NCBI GenBank assembly: GCA_963807225.1 | Contig: CAWEAD010000013.1 | Coordinates: 1 to 64,000, forward strand | Source: JAGVGT01 sp963807225 | Lineage (GTDB): Bacteria; Desulfobacterota; Desulfobulbia; Desulfobulbales; JAGXFP01 | Direction of reading: 5' to 3' | DNA: 64,000 nucleotides | Part shown: in pieces, positions 50,834-59,413 of the stretch | How the letters are laid out: each line of letters opens with the position of its first letter | Position numbering within the stretch: position 1 is the stretch's first letter | The notes under the pieces: generated by a model | Told to the model about the DNA's origin: nothing | Databases searched by the model: none | What the model saw: the letters and a program-made list of their open reading frames with translations, nothing else | Made by a program: the position numbers and the translations under genes

Positions 50834-51332
50834 TATTCCCTCCTTTTTCTGTTGATTAGAAGCTGTTTCGTCGGAGTACCGGAGAATCATCTCCAGTGGA
50901 ACCGGGTGTTCGCCAAAATATCGTATTACCTGATCTCGCGGGGCCCTTGACCTCCGAACCGTGGTGCCCGGAGATTCGTGCAGTGCCGCAGCATGGCACA
51001 TTCCGGTTACCGGTTGGATCCGGTTCAGGCGATACCGGACGAGCCGGCCGCGCCAGGCCCTATCAATGCACCATGATAGGGGATAATACTTTTTTTCGGC
51101 AAGCGGATAATTATTTTCTTTCTCTTCCCTCTTCATTGCTCGGATATCCACCGGCCGGCCCCGGGGATTGCCGCCGGGGACCAAGGCACTAAAGCATGAC
51201 GGTCGAGAAAAATGGCTCAGGGATTCCGCCCGCATTTCTTTTGACTTTCCGCATCCCAGGACCTACTGTCGCAATACGCGACGATCCGGTTGCCTATAAG
51301 TGCTGAAATGAATTACACGGAAGCGGTTTGAA
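50834..51332 (-). other. 499-bp region with an inverted repeat, no gene
   Basis: Upstream of both the minus-strand stress-protein gene and the plus-strand yaiI gene. An 8-bp inverted repeat (CCCTATCA at 51058-51065 with TGATAGGG at 51074-51081, 8-nt loop) lies before an AT-rich stretch (51082-51130) and could be an operator or RNA hairpin. No tRNA or named riboswitch was recognised. Confidence 0.45.
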
Positions 51333-51809
51333 ATGAAAATCTGGGTAGATGCCGACGCCTGTCCGGCGGTGATCAAGGAAATTTTATTTAAAGCGGCGGA
51401 GCGCAAACAGGTGGAAATGATCCTGGTGGCGAATAAGCAGATCCGCATCCCATCCTCCCGTTTCATAAAATTTCTCAAAGTCACTGCCGGCTTCGATGTG
51501 GCCGACAATGAGATCGTCAAAAGGCTCGAGACCAGCGATCTGGTCATCACCGCCGACATCCCCCTGGCGGCGGAGGTGATCGCCAAAGGTGGCCATGCCA
51601 TCAATCCCCGCGGCGAACTGTACACCACCGATAATATCAGGGAACGCCTGAGTATGCGTGATTTCATGGATGGGTTGCGAGCCACCGGGGTGGAAACCGG
51701 CGGACCTGCTCCGCTCGGCCGTGGCGATCGACAATCTTTCGCCAATCAGCTTGATCGGTTTTTGACCAGGCATGTGAAGAAAGCCTGTACTGGCGCTGGC
51801 CACAACTAA
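51333..51809 (+). CDS. yaiI: YaiI/YqxD-family protein (DUF188)
   Basis: 158 residues. MKIWVDADACPAVIKEILFK is the family hallmark (VDADACPV-type acidic start), followed by VTAGFDVADNEIVKRLETSD, LVITADIPLAAEVIAKGGHA and INPRGELYTTDNIRERLSMR. The early Asp residues resemble PIN-like nuclease active sites, so metal-dependent nuclease activity is a possibility from fold comparison, not shown here. It is intact. The start ATG is preceded by GGAAG. Broadly distributed, function unknown. Its neighbours give no clue. Confidence 0.9.
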   Translation: MKIWVDADACPAVIKEILFKAAERKQVEMILVANKQIRIPSSRFIKFLKVTAGFDVADNEIVKRLETSDLVITADIPLAAEVIAKGGHAINPRGELYTTDNIRERLSMRDFMDGLRATGVETGGPAPLGRGDRQSFANQLDRFLTRHVKKACTGAGHN

Positions 51810-51920
51810 CCACCAGTCCGCAATTCAGGCTAAAGTTCGGTTCCATTCGGATAAATTTATAGTAGAATGACAGTTATCAACCATTGTTAGATCAACCCGC
51901 AATCATCAGGAGCGAAAACC

Positions 51921-52040
51921 ATGGCAAAAGAGCATAAAAGCATTAAGGCGGAAAAGAAGAAACCAGCCATGACCCCCAAAGAAAAGAAGGCCGCCAAGGC
52001 CACCAAAAAGGCGAACAAGAGTTCGGGCAAGGAATTCTAG
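51921..52040 (+). CDS. Tiny Lys-rich basic protein
   Basis: A 39-residue product, about 40% Lys (MAKEHKSIKAEKKKPAMTPK, then EKKAAKATKKANKSSGKEF), with a good AGGAG site 8 bases before the ATG. Its composition resembles the lysine-rich tails of histone-H1-like proteins. Nucleic-acid binding is a reasonable guess, unsupported by fold. It is too short for most gene callers, and the TAG stop is followed by non-coding sequence. Confidence 0.65.
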   Translation: MAKEHKSIKAEKKKPAMTPKEKKAAKATKKANKSSGKEF

Positions 52041-52233
52041 CAGTCTGAAGGGCACGCCTGTCCTTGATTACCGACAGGGACGAGTAGGTCGGGGTCAGCC
52101 CGCGAACCCCGATAATTTACCCGATTGGCATGCCGGCAAGAAGCCGCGTAGATACAAGGTTGGCGGTGGTACTGCGAACCCAAACGCTTCGACCCCGGTT
52201 AACCGGGATCCTCGAGTCAAACGGAATACCGCC

Positions 52234-52992
52234 ATGAAACCCAGATTGAAGCTCGCCACCGCCAAAACTCCGGACGGCGGCGAGATGGTGCTTTACCGAC
52301 ACGACCGCGATTTCCTCATCGAGGTCAATGGTCAGGACCTGATGAACAGCCGCCACCATGAGTCGGAGCTGGAGTTGGCCCGCCTGGGTTGCGCCCATCT
52401 GGCCGGCCGTCCGGCACCAACCGTTCTGATCGGCGGCCTGGGTATGGGCTATACCCTGCGCCAGACTCTTGAACTGCTGCCTTCTCAGGCTGCGGTGGTG
52501 GTAGGGGAACTGCTGGAAACCGTGGTCACCTGGAATCGGGAGTATCTCGGGGTGCTCAATGACGAACCCCTGCTCGATCCACGCGTGGAGCTCAAAACCG
52601 GCGATATCGTCAAGCTGATCTCCAGTGCCAAATCCAGGTTCGACGCCATCCTGCTGGATATCGACAACGGCCCCAATGCCATGACCTATTCCGGCAACAG
52701 CCGGCTCTACGGTTACGAAGGAATGGTAGCCTGCCGCCGCGCCCTGCGCCCTCAAGGCTGCCTGGCAATCTGGTCGGCCGCCCCGAGCAAGGAATTCGAG
52801 CAGCACTTGTTGAGTTGCGGCTTTCAGGTCTGCCGCTACCGGGTGCCGGCTTACCAGGGCAGTAAAGCACAGTCCCGCTTTATCTGGGTGGCGGCGGAAA
52901 ATCGTAATCTTTTGCCTCCCGGCGGCAGCGAACCCCGTTCCTTTAAGGGTAAACCGCCGGGCAATCGAAGCCCTGCCCGCGCCAGACGTTAG
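52234..52992 (+). CDS. Spermidine-synthase-like protein
   Basis: 252 residues with a Rossmann SAM-type fold related to polyamine aminopropyltransferases: DRDFLIEVNGQDLMNSRHHE and SELELARLGC, then TVLIGGLGMGYTLRQTLELL (cofactor loop), VVVGELLETVVTWNREYLG and FDAILLDIDNGPNAMTYSGN (the acidic motif in the active site). Full polyamine synthases contain a GGGDG loop and two conserved Asp; here the loop is GGLGMG and DIDNGP covers the acidic part. It may be a relative acting on another amine or a methyltransferase. The C-terminus is basic and disordered (NRSPARARR). Stands alone. Confidence 0.75.
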   Translation: MKPRLKLATAKTPDGGEMVLYRHDRDFLIEVNGQDLMNSRHHESELELARLGCAHLAGRPAPTVLIGGLGMGYTLRQTLELLPSQAAVVVGELLETVVTWNREYLGVLNDEPLLDPRVELKTGDIVKLISSAKSRFDAILLDIDNGPNAMTYSGNSRLYGYEGMVACRRALRPQGCLAIWSAAPSKEFEQHLLSCGFQVCRYRVPAYQGSKAQSRFIWVAAENRNLLPPGGSEPRSFKGKPPGNRSPARARR

Positions 52993-53145
52993 CTACTCTA
53001 AGCCACATCTCACACTTGTTCGTAATCAGATGCTTCGCCGGGGAAGCAGGTAAAATGCGCAAGAAACTCCGGTCTTCAAATGTGCTGATTCCCTTGCACA
53101 AAGTGCAGTCGAACTCTAACCCGAGCACCCAAAACACCAATTACA

Positions 53146-53481
53146 ATGAAAGATGAATACCGCAATCAAGCCCTGAAAATTCTGCCCTGGGTCTGCGCCA
53201 AATGCGGCCGGGAGTTTTCCGGCAAGAAGCTGCAGGAACTGACGGTCCACCACAAGGACCACAATTACAAGAACAACCCACCCGACGGCAGCAACTGGGA
53301 GATGCTCTGCACCTACTGCCACGATAACGAGCACTCCCGGGAACTGGAGTCGAAGTGGCAGAGCGGTCCCGACTCGAGCGCCGAAAAAAAACCTACTGCC
53401 ACCCATTCCCCCTTTGCCGATCTCAGTAAACTGCTGCACGGGCCCAATGGTGATCAAGATGAAGACAAAGCCGGGGACTGA
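53146..53481 (+). CDS. yajD: HNH-family protein, YajD type
   Basis: 111 residues: CAKCGREFSGKKLQELTVHH, then DHNYKNNPPDGSNWEMLCTY and CHDNEHSRE. Two CxxC pairs and the VHHKDHN and LCTYCHDNEH pattern are the zinc/HNH fold of the YajD group, usually with metal-dependent nuclease chemistry. The C-terminus has a short tail (SPFADLSKLL) common in this group. The ATG at 53146 has no strong Shine-Dalgarno but no better start exists. Function in cells is unknown; phage defence or restriction associations of other HNH proteins are not implied by the surroundings here. Confidence 0.85.
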   Translation: MKDEYRNQALKILPWVCAKCGREFSGKKLQELTVHHKDHNYKNNPPDGSNWEMLCTYCHDNEHSRELESKWQSGPDSSAEKKPTATHSPFADLSKLLHGPNGDQDEDKAGD

Positions 53482-53726
53482 GCCGACCGCCGCTTGAGGA
53501 CAAAGAGGTTGACAGTGAATTCCGGCCCGTTAGATACTGAGATATATTGCGGCAATGAAATTGCCGACCGGTCCAGGGCGCGGAAGTCAAAACCGGATTT
53601 AAAATGTTGAAACAAATTAGCGGCTGTATGACCAGGGACTGAATAGCCGGCCGGCAATCTTACCTCATCTTCATAGACCAGAGATAATACCTTTCACCTG
53701 ATGGCAACCAGAAACGGAGTTTGATT

Positions 53727-54326
53727 ATGCGTAGCGTCGGAACAGTGATTTACACCTTGATTTTTGTGGTCCTGGTCACCTTGCTTGGCGGTCTGGCCTT
53801 CATCTATTCAGGAGTGTTCGATGTCTCCGCCCGCTGGGAGGACGGCCCCATTCTAAAATGGGTGCTCGAAACCACCCGTGAACGCTCCATCGCGGCCCGT
53901 GAGGGTGAGGTTAAGGTTCCGACTAACCTGGATGATCCCCAGATGGTCATGGCGGGATTCCGGCATTACCGGGAGATGTGCGTTGGCTGTCACCGTTCTC
54001 CCGGCCTGCAGGCCTCGGATATCGAAAAGGGCCTTAATCCCAGGCCTCCGAACTTTGCCCATTTGCAGGAAGATGACGTCAATCCGCAGGAATACTTCCT
54101 GATCATCCGAAACGGGATTCGGATGACCGCCATGCCGGCCTGGGGCGTAACCCACAGCGACGAAAAGATCTGGTACCTGGTCGCATTTCTGAAAAAAATG
54201 CCGAACATGACCCCGGAACAATACCAGGCCATGGACGAAAAGGCCGGACCGGGAAAAATGGGAGCCGATGAGACCGGCACCACCGGACACCCCTCTGACG
54301 TTTCAGGCTATACGGCGGTGGATTAA
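53727..54326 (+). CDS. Membrane-anchored monohaem cytochrome c
   Basis: 199 residues: an N-terminal membrane helix (TVIYTLIFVVLVTLLGGLAF, no cleavage site apparent) anchors a class I cytochrome domain. The haem site CVGCH follows YREM, and the distal ligand is the Met of RMTAMPAWGV. WYLVAFLKKMPNMTPEQY is the usual C-terminal helix. The domain resembles small electron carriers near the inner membrane of respiratory bacteria. The ATG 53727 is chosen; an ATG two codons upstream is possible. No oxidase or reductase gene is adjacent, so its partner is unknown. Confidence 0.88.
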   Translation: MRSVGTVIYTLIFVVLVTLLGGLAFIYSGVFDVSARWEDGPILKWVLETTRERSIAAREGEVKVPTNLDDPQMVMAGFRHYREMCVGCHRSPGLQASDIEKGLNPRPPNFAHLQEDDVNPQEYFLIIRNGIRMTAMPAWGVTHSDEKIWYLVAFLKKMPNMTPEQYQAMDEKAGPGKMGADETGTTGHPSDVSGYTAVD

Positions 54327-54766
54327 CAGCAGAAGACACGGTAACCGGCACCGACACTTGCGGCCCGGAGATGATCTTCGCCTCCGTCTCCGGAGAACTA
54401 CCTTCGGCTTACCCTACCGGGCTCCGGACGTCAGCGGCAGGCTCGGCAACAATTCATCACTCTTCGTCCTGGTCTCAAGTCTCCAGGCAAATACTGCCCG
54501 TCCCGCCGTTGCCGCTCCTCTACACTGCCATGGCACCCCGCCCCAAATCTCACAACTTCCAGAAGAATAAATTAGACCTGACCTTGGCTTGACGATCCCG
54601 TAAACAGTCAGGAAAGCCACCATTTCCCCCGGCTCCAACCTCAAGGGTTAATCTAATCTTCCATATCCGATAACAGCGCCGAGAATCGATGCTCCTCCAC
54701 TTACCACTCTCCTCTCATTATCAATGCGTGATTGACAAGCAATCCGGGGTGAATTAAAGGAACGCG
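54327..54766 (+). other. 440-bp region, possibly a decayed repeat, no gene
   Basis: Nothing convincing is encoded. A minus-strand 76-codon frame (54414-54644) has the look of a chance translation across a dispersed repeat. TTGACA at 54732 is not followed by a proper -10. The last bases give AAAGGA before the permease ATG. Confidence 0.4.
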
Positions 54767-56530
54767 ATGAGTAAAAGCAACAAAGCCCAATTGGCGGAGC
54801 TTCCGGCCACCGCGATCTGCGGCAACGATATCTCTTCATCGGTCCTCTACGTTTCGGCCCTGTCGATTATCGCCGCCGGCCAGTACGCCTGGGTAGCCTT
54901 GCTGGTCGTGGCCGGCGTTCTGCACCTGTTCCGGAAGATCTACGGAGAAGTGGTGGGAGCTCTGCCCCTGAACGGCGGGGCTTACAATGCCCTGCTGAAC
55001 ACCACCAGTAAACCGATGGCCTCACTGGCCGCCACCCTTACCCTGCTCTCCTACATGGCCACCGCCGTGATCTCCGCTTCCGAGGCCATGCATTACCTGC
55101 ATGGCATTGTCCCGCCGTTGCCGGTGATCTTGGCCAGCATTTTACTTCTGGCCCTGTTCCTGGGCATAACCATCATGGGGATAGGCGAGTCCTCAATCGT
55201 TGCCCAGATCATCTTCATCTTTCATCTTTTTTCCCTGGTCCTCCTGACCGGGGCCATCACCATGTATTTGTTAAGCAACGGCCTGCAGGTTTTCTATGAC
55301 AACAACCAGCTGCCGGTACCGCATGGTAGTTTCAAGATGGCGATATTCTGGGGATTTGCCGCGGCCATGCTGGGAATCTCCGGCTTCGAGAGTTCGGCGA
55401 ATTTTGTCGAGGAGCAAAAAGACGGGGTCTTTCCCAAGACCCTGCGCAACATGTGGGTGGTGGTCAGTATTTTCAATCCGCTGATGGCCTTTCTGGCCCT
55501 GGCGCTGGTGCCGATCCCGGAAGTGAGTATCCATGAGACCAATCTGCTTTCGCACATGGGGGAAATCAGCGGCGGAAGATGGCTGGCCTCCCTGGTTTCC
55601 ATCGATGCGGTGGTGGTCTTAAGCGGCGCCGTGCTTACTGCTTACGTGGGAGTCACCGGATTACTCGAGCGCATGACCCTGGACCGGGTGCTGCCGGGAT
55701 ATCTGCTCAAGAAGAACAGCCGGGGCATCTCTTACCGGATCTCCGTGGTCTTCTTCCTGCTAAGCGTCTCCATCCTGCTGATCACCAAAGGAAAGGTCGA
55801 AGCGCTGGCCGGGGTTTACACCATTTCCTTTCTATTGGTCATGGGGCTCTTCGGCCTCGGCAACATTCTCCTCAAGGTCAAACGGGAAAAACTGCCCCGC
55901 CCGGAAAGAGCTTCTTGGCTGGCGGTGGTGGTGGCCATACTCGCGGTGTTATGCGCCCTGTGGGGCAATATCCTGAAAGAACCGCTTACCGGTGAGACCT
56001 CCAACCTGGCCATCTTCGCCGAATATTTCATCCCGGCAATAATTTTTGTCGCCATCATGCTCAATCGCATCGCCCTGCTGGATATTTTGATGCGATTCAT
56101 CGAATATCTGTTTGTCCCGATCCTCAAACTGGTAACCAGAACCAATGAGGGGATCAGGGCGACCATCGACAAGATTCAGTCCCAGGAATTCGTCTTTTTC
56201 ACCAGAGGCGATAACCTGTCAAACCTGAATCAGGTCCTGCTCTATATCCAGAACAATGAGCACACCAGTAAGATCAAGATCGTCACCGTTAGCCAGGATA
56301 AGGATCACGAAGTAAGCGAAAGACTCGACAAGGATATCGAATTCCTTGATCGCGAATACCCGGAAATCGATATAGAATTCGTCAGAATCGAGGGGAAGTT
56401 CGGGCCGGAACTGATCAAGAAACTGTCAAAGCAGTGGAACATCCCGGTCAATTTCATGTTCATCGGTTCGCCCGGTGACCATTTCCCATACCGGATCGAG
56501 GAACTTGGCGGCGTCAGGCTGATTATCTAG
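54767..56530 (+). CDS. APC-family permease with cytosolic C-terminal domain
   Basis: 587 residues. The first ~430 form a 12-helix APC-type amino-acid/polyamine permease: LPATAICGNDISSSVLYVSA (helix-1 glycine loop), GALPLNGGAYNALLNTTSKP, AAAMLGISGFESSANFVEEQ (helix 6 and its loop) and SYRISVVFFLLSVSILLITK. The last ~115 residues form a soluble alpha/beta domain (FVFFTRGDNLSNLNQVLLYI, IEFVRIEGKFGPELIKKLS, VNFMFIGSPGD), which resembles the UspA-like regulatory domains seen on some APC transporters. A good AAAGGA site precedes the ATG. The substrate, probably an amino acid or polyamine, is not determined. Confidence 0.85.
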   Translation: MSKSNKAQLAELPATAICGNDISSSVLYVSALSIIAAGQYAWVALLVVAGVLHLFRKIYGEVVGALPLNGGAYNALLNTTSKPMASLAATLTLLSYMATAVISASEAMHYLHGIVPPLPVILASILLLALFLGITIMGIGESSIVAQIIFIFHLFSLVLLTGAITMYLLSNGLQVFYDNNQLPVPHGSFKMAIFWGFAAAMLGISGFESSANFVEEQKDGVFPKTLRNMWVVVSIFNPLMAFLALALVPIPEVSIHETNLLSHMGEISGGRWLASLVSIDAVVVLSGAVLTAYVGVTGLLERMTLDRVLPGYLLKKNSRGISYRISVVFFLLSVSILLITKGKVEALAGVYTISFLLVMGLFGLGNILLKVKREKLPRPERASWLAVVVAILAVLCALWGNILKEPLTGETSNLAIFAEYFIPAIIFVAIMLNRIALLDILMRFIEYLFVPILKLVTRTNEGIRATIDKIQSQEFVFFTRGDNLSNLNQVLLYIQNNEHTSKIKIVTVSQDKDHEVSERLDKDIEFLDREYPEIDIEFVRIEGKFGPELIKKLSKQWNIPVNFMFIGSPGDHFPYRIEELGGVRLII

Positions 56531-56600
56531 CTGCTTTACCCCAACGAGCTGGCGGACCCCTCACAAATAACCAAAGGCTGGCTGAGAACTCATCGCGCCG

Positions 56601-56657
56601 GGCACTGAAGTTTATCTCCCCTATTCTCGATTTAACAGCCGACTGTACTTCAGTGCC
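56601..56657. repeat. Inverted repeat between convergent genes
   Basis: GGCACTGAAGT (56601-56611) and its exact complement (56647-56657) enclose 35 nt. It lies midway between the permease and the PAS-GGDEF gene, which converge here. It may be a bidirectional terminator lacking a T tract, or a small repeat. Confidence 0.55.
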
Positions 56658-56689
56658 TCGTACCTTCCCGGGCAGATATGTTTGGTTAA

Positions 56690-58648
56690 TCAGACAATAG
56701 GCGCGGAGAAGTAGGAAAAGGCGTTTTTGCCGCTCTTTTTTACCCGATACATGGCCTGATCGGCTTTTTTGACCAGATCCTCGACCTGCTGTTCATCCTC
56801 CGGAAAAACGCTGACCCCGATACTGACGCCGATGGTGCATTGCTTAGCGCCTGCGTAGAACTGCTTCCCGAGTGCGTCGATTATCCTCTTGGCCAGATAG
56901 TCGATCTCCTTCCGCTGGTGAAATTCGGTGGCGATTACGGCAAACTCGTCGCCACCCAGGCGGGCGACCACATCCATTTCGCGTACGCAACCAAGTAACC
57001 TGCTGCCGACTTCCTTGAGAACCGCATCACCTGCCGAGTGCCCCAGATTGTCGTTGACCTCTTTGAAACCGTCCAGGTCGAGGTAGAGCAAGGCCAGATT
57101 TGTCCCATTTCGCTTTGCCGCACTGACCGCCTTTCCCAGATGATCGAGAAAGGAGATTCGGTTATAGAGGGAAGTCAGCTGATCGTGAAGGGCCAAATAG
57201 TTGATGCGTTCGGCCTGGAGTTTTTTTTCGGTAATCTCCTCCTTGATCGCGACGTAATAAAGGGGCTTACTCGTCTCTTCGTCCAGGACCGCCGAGATCA
57301 AGGCACTCTCCCAGAATTCCCCACCGTCTTTCTTGCGGTTGCAGAATTCACCCCGCCATTCCTTACCTTCGGACAGGGTGACCCACATGGATCGGTAAAA
57401 ATCGGCCGGCTGATGGCCGGAGTTCAAAATCCGGGGGTTCTTACCGATCACCTCTTCCCTCGAATATCCGGTAACCTCGACGAATTTCGGGTTCACGTAA
57501 GTAATCGTTCCGTCAAGTTCGGTGATGATGACGGAGACGGGGCTGAATTCCACAGCTCTGGAGAGGAAGAGATTCCGATCCCTGGCACTCTTCTCTGCAG
57601 TGATGTCCTGCACCACGCCCAGCATCCGGTGGGGCTTATTCTCCTGATCGGAAAAGATCTGCCCTGATTGGCGAACCCAGCGGATTGTCCCGTCCGGCCG
57701 GACGATTCGATGCTCGACGTGATAATGCGATTCCTGCGGCGTAACTGCGATGGCATCCACCACCTTGGCCCGGTCATCGGGGTGAATCAAAGCCAACAGG
57801 GCCTCGAAAGTGCCGGGGAAACCATCCTCCGGCAGCCCGAAGATTTGAAAAACATAGGCCGACCAATGAACCTTCCCGGTGGTGATCTCCAACTCCCAAC
57901 TGCCGATATTGGCGGCCGACTGGGCCAGGTTGTAACGTTGCTCGCTCTCCCGGAGATCATCTTCAATCTCCTTAAGATGAGTAATATCCAGCGCGTAGAT
58001 GTTGACATACTCCTCTCCGGAAACCGGCGTAACCGTAAAATGAAAGGTTTTGCCATCTATCCGGAACTCTTCCCGGCGCATGGCCCGGTCACGGCATACT
58101 TCTCCGATCAGCCGCTGGAAAAATTCCGGCATTGGTTTACCGATCTCAATGTTCCAGGGTTTGAGCAGGGTTTGCCCCGCTTTGTTGATATAGAGGGTTA
58201 TCCCGGCGGCGGAGGACCGCATCACCGGACTGGGGTTCTCGTCGGGAAATCTGGAGAGATTGTCGATCTCGCGCTGGTACTTTTTCTCCGAACTGATATC
58301 CCGGACGATGCCCAGCATAACCTTTTTGCCACCCAGGTCGAAGGTGCCGGCCTTGATGGCGACATCGAGCAGCTCGCCGCCTCTGGTGACGAATTGCGTT
58401 TCCAGAATCTGATTGTTCTTACTTGCGATATGCTGCAGGAAGGTTTTGGAAAATTCATCGGCTTGATCATGGGCCGGATGCAGGGTGCGCTGATGCCGGC
58501 CGATCAGCTCTTCTTTCTTCCATCCCAGAGCCTCGGCCGCGGCCTTATTACAGTCGATGATCAGCCCCGTTTCGACGTCTGCGACCATCAGCATATCGAG
58601 GGCTTCATCAAAAATAACCCCGTACTTTCCTTCTTTTCGGTGGTCCAT
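56690..58648 (-). CDS. Multi-PAS diguanylate cyclase (GGDEF)
   Basis: 652 residues, soluble. Four PAS-type domains occur in a row (for example FDEALDMLMVADVETGLIID at ~10, AGITLYINKAGQTLL at ~150, NIGSWELEITTGKVHWSAYV at ~250, FSPVSVIITELDGTITYVNP at ~370). The C-terminal GGDEF domain is complete: LALLYLDLDGFKEVNDNLGH, then REMDVVARLGGDEFAVIATE, with the RxxD inhibitory site five residues before GGDEF. It should make c-di-GMP from two GTP in response to signals bound by PAS domains. No EAL domain. No operon partner on this strand. Confidence 0.92.
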   Translation of the reverse strand: MDHRKEGKYGVIFDEALDMLMVADVETGLIIDCNKAAAEALGWKKEELIGRHQRTLHPAHDQADEFSKTFLQHIASKNNQILETQFVTRGGELLDVAIKAGTFDLGGKKVMLGIVRDISSEKKYQREIDNLSRFPDENPSPVMRSSAAGITLYINKAGQTLLKPWNIEIGKPMPEFFQRLIGEVCRDRAMRREEFRIDGKTFHFTVTPVSGEEYVNIYALDITHLKEIEDDLRESEQRYNLAQSAANIGSWELEITTGKVHWSAYVFQIFGLPEDGFPGTFEALLALIHPDDRAKVVDAIAVTPQESHYHVEHRIVRPDGTIRWVRQSGQIFSDQENKPHRMLGVVQDITAEKSARDRNLFLSRAVEFSPVSVIITELDGTITYVNPKFVEVTGYSREEVIGKNPRILNSGHQPADFYRSMWVTLSEGKEWRGEFCNRKKDGGEFWESALISAVLDEETSKPLYYVAIKEEITEKKLQAERINYLALHDQLTSLYNRISFLDHLGKAVSAAKRNGTNLALLYLDLDGFKEVNDNLGHSAGDAVLKEVGSRLLGCVREMDVVARLGGDEFAVIATEFHQRKEIDYLAKRIIDALGKQFYAGAKQCTIGVSIGVSVFPEDEQQVEDLVKKADQAMYRVKKSGKNAFSYFSAPIV

Positions 58649-58857
58649 AACGCCTCGTGTTTTTAATTATAACGGCGATTTTCTTCCGTTTCCGGGATTG
58701 TCATAATGGTTAAATACATTAGTGATTTTCTCGTTTAACACCAGATCTCTTGCATCGTCAAAAAAAGCCGGCGGCAACTTGGACCACGGTTATAGGATTG
58801 AGGTATTATCCAGATACGACAGCTGCTTAAATGATACTATTTGAACGGGAGAACGCC

Positions 58858-59364
58858 ATGAAAGAAACAATCGAAGCCAAAACCGAGAACAAGGCTCTTC
58901 GAGAGCAACTGGTGGCCCTGCTGGACGGCGGCAACGCCCATATGACCTTCGATCTGATCGTGGCCGAGATGCCGCTCGCCGCTGCCAATACCAAGCCGCC
59001 CCACTTCAACTACACCCCCTGGCAACTTTTGGAACATCTGGGCCGCGCCCAGTTGGACATCCTCAAGTTCGTCAAGGATCCGGACTATGTCTCGCCGCCT
59101 TACGAGGAGTTCTGGCCGGACCCGGAAGAAAAGGCCACGGCCGAAAAATGGCGCCGCTCCGTCGCCGGTTTCAGGGCCGACCTGGACAAGGCTATGGCAC
59201 TGGCCCGGAGCCCGGAAACCGATTTCTTCTCCCCTATCCCCCATGCCCCGGATTACACCATCTTCCGGGAACTGCTGTTGATCGCCGACCACAACGCCTA
59301 CCACCTGGGAGAATTCATGGCCATCCGCCGGTTTTTAGACGTGCAGCCCCCGGAAAATTGGTGA
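58858..59364 (+). CDS. DinB-family protein
   Basis: 168 residues from ATG 58858 (GGGAG seven bases upstream; an in-frame start at 58831 is less supported). The four-helix DinB fold is indicated by ALREQLVALLDGGNAHMTFD, FNYTPWQLLEHLGRAQLDIL and, at the C-terminus, ADHNAYHLGEFMAIRRFLDV. The His in LLEHL and the HxxxH-type pair in DHNAYH fit the usual metal site, and the domain could be a thiol transferase. DinB relatives in Bacillus use bacillithiol; whether one operates here is unknown. It lies 49 bp before the flavoprotein gene. Confidence 0.85.
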   Translation: MKETIEAKTENKALREQLVALLDGGNAHMTFDLIVAEMPLAAANTKPPHFNYTPWQLLEHLGRAQLDILKFVKDPDYVSPPYEEFWPDPEEKATAEKWRRSVAGFRADLDKAMALARSPETDFFSPIPHAPDYTIFRELLLIADHNAYHLGEFMAIRRFLDVQPPENW

Positions 59365-59413
59365 AGAAGATCTATGCTTGCCGTGGCTTTCCCCTTCCGC
59401 CTACAATGCAGAC

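Noticed and set aside
53146..53481. The HNH protein as part of a defence island
   Set aside because: No restriction, abortive-infection or phage genes are near, and its motifs match the stand-alone YajD group.
54732..54760. TTGACA before the APC permease as a promoter -35
   Set aside because: At 17 bp spacing the -10 would be TAAAGG, overlapping the ribosome site, leaving no leader; likely chance.
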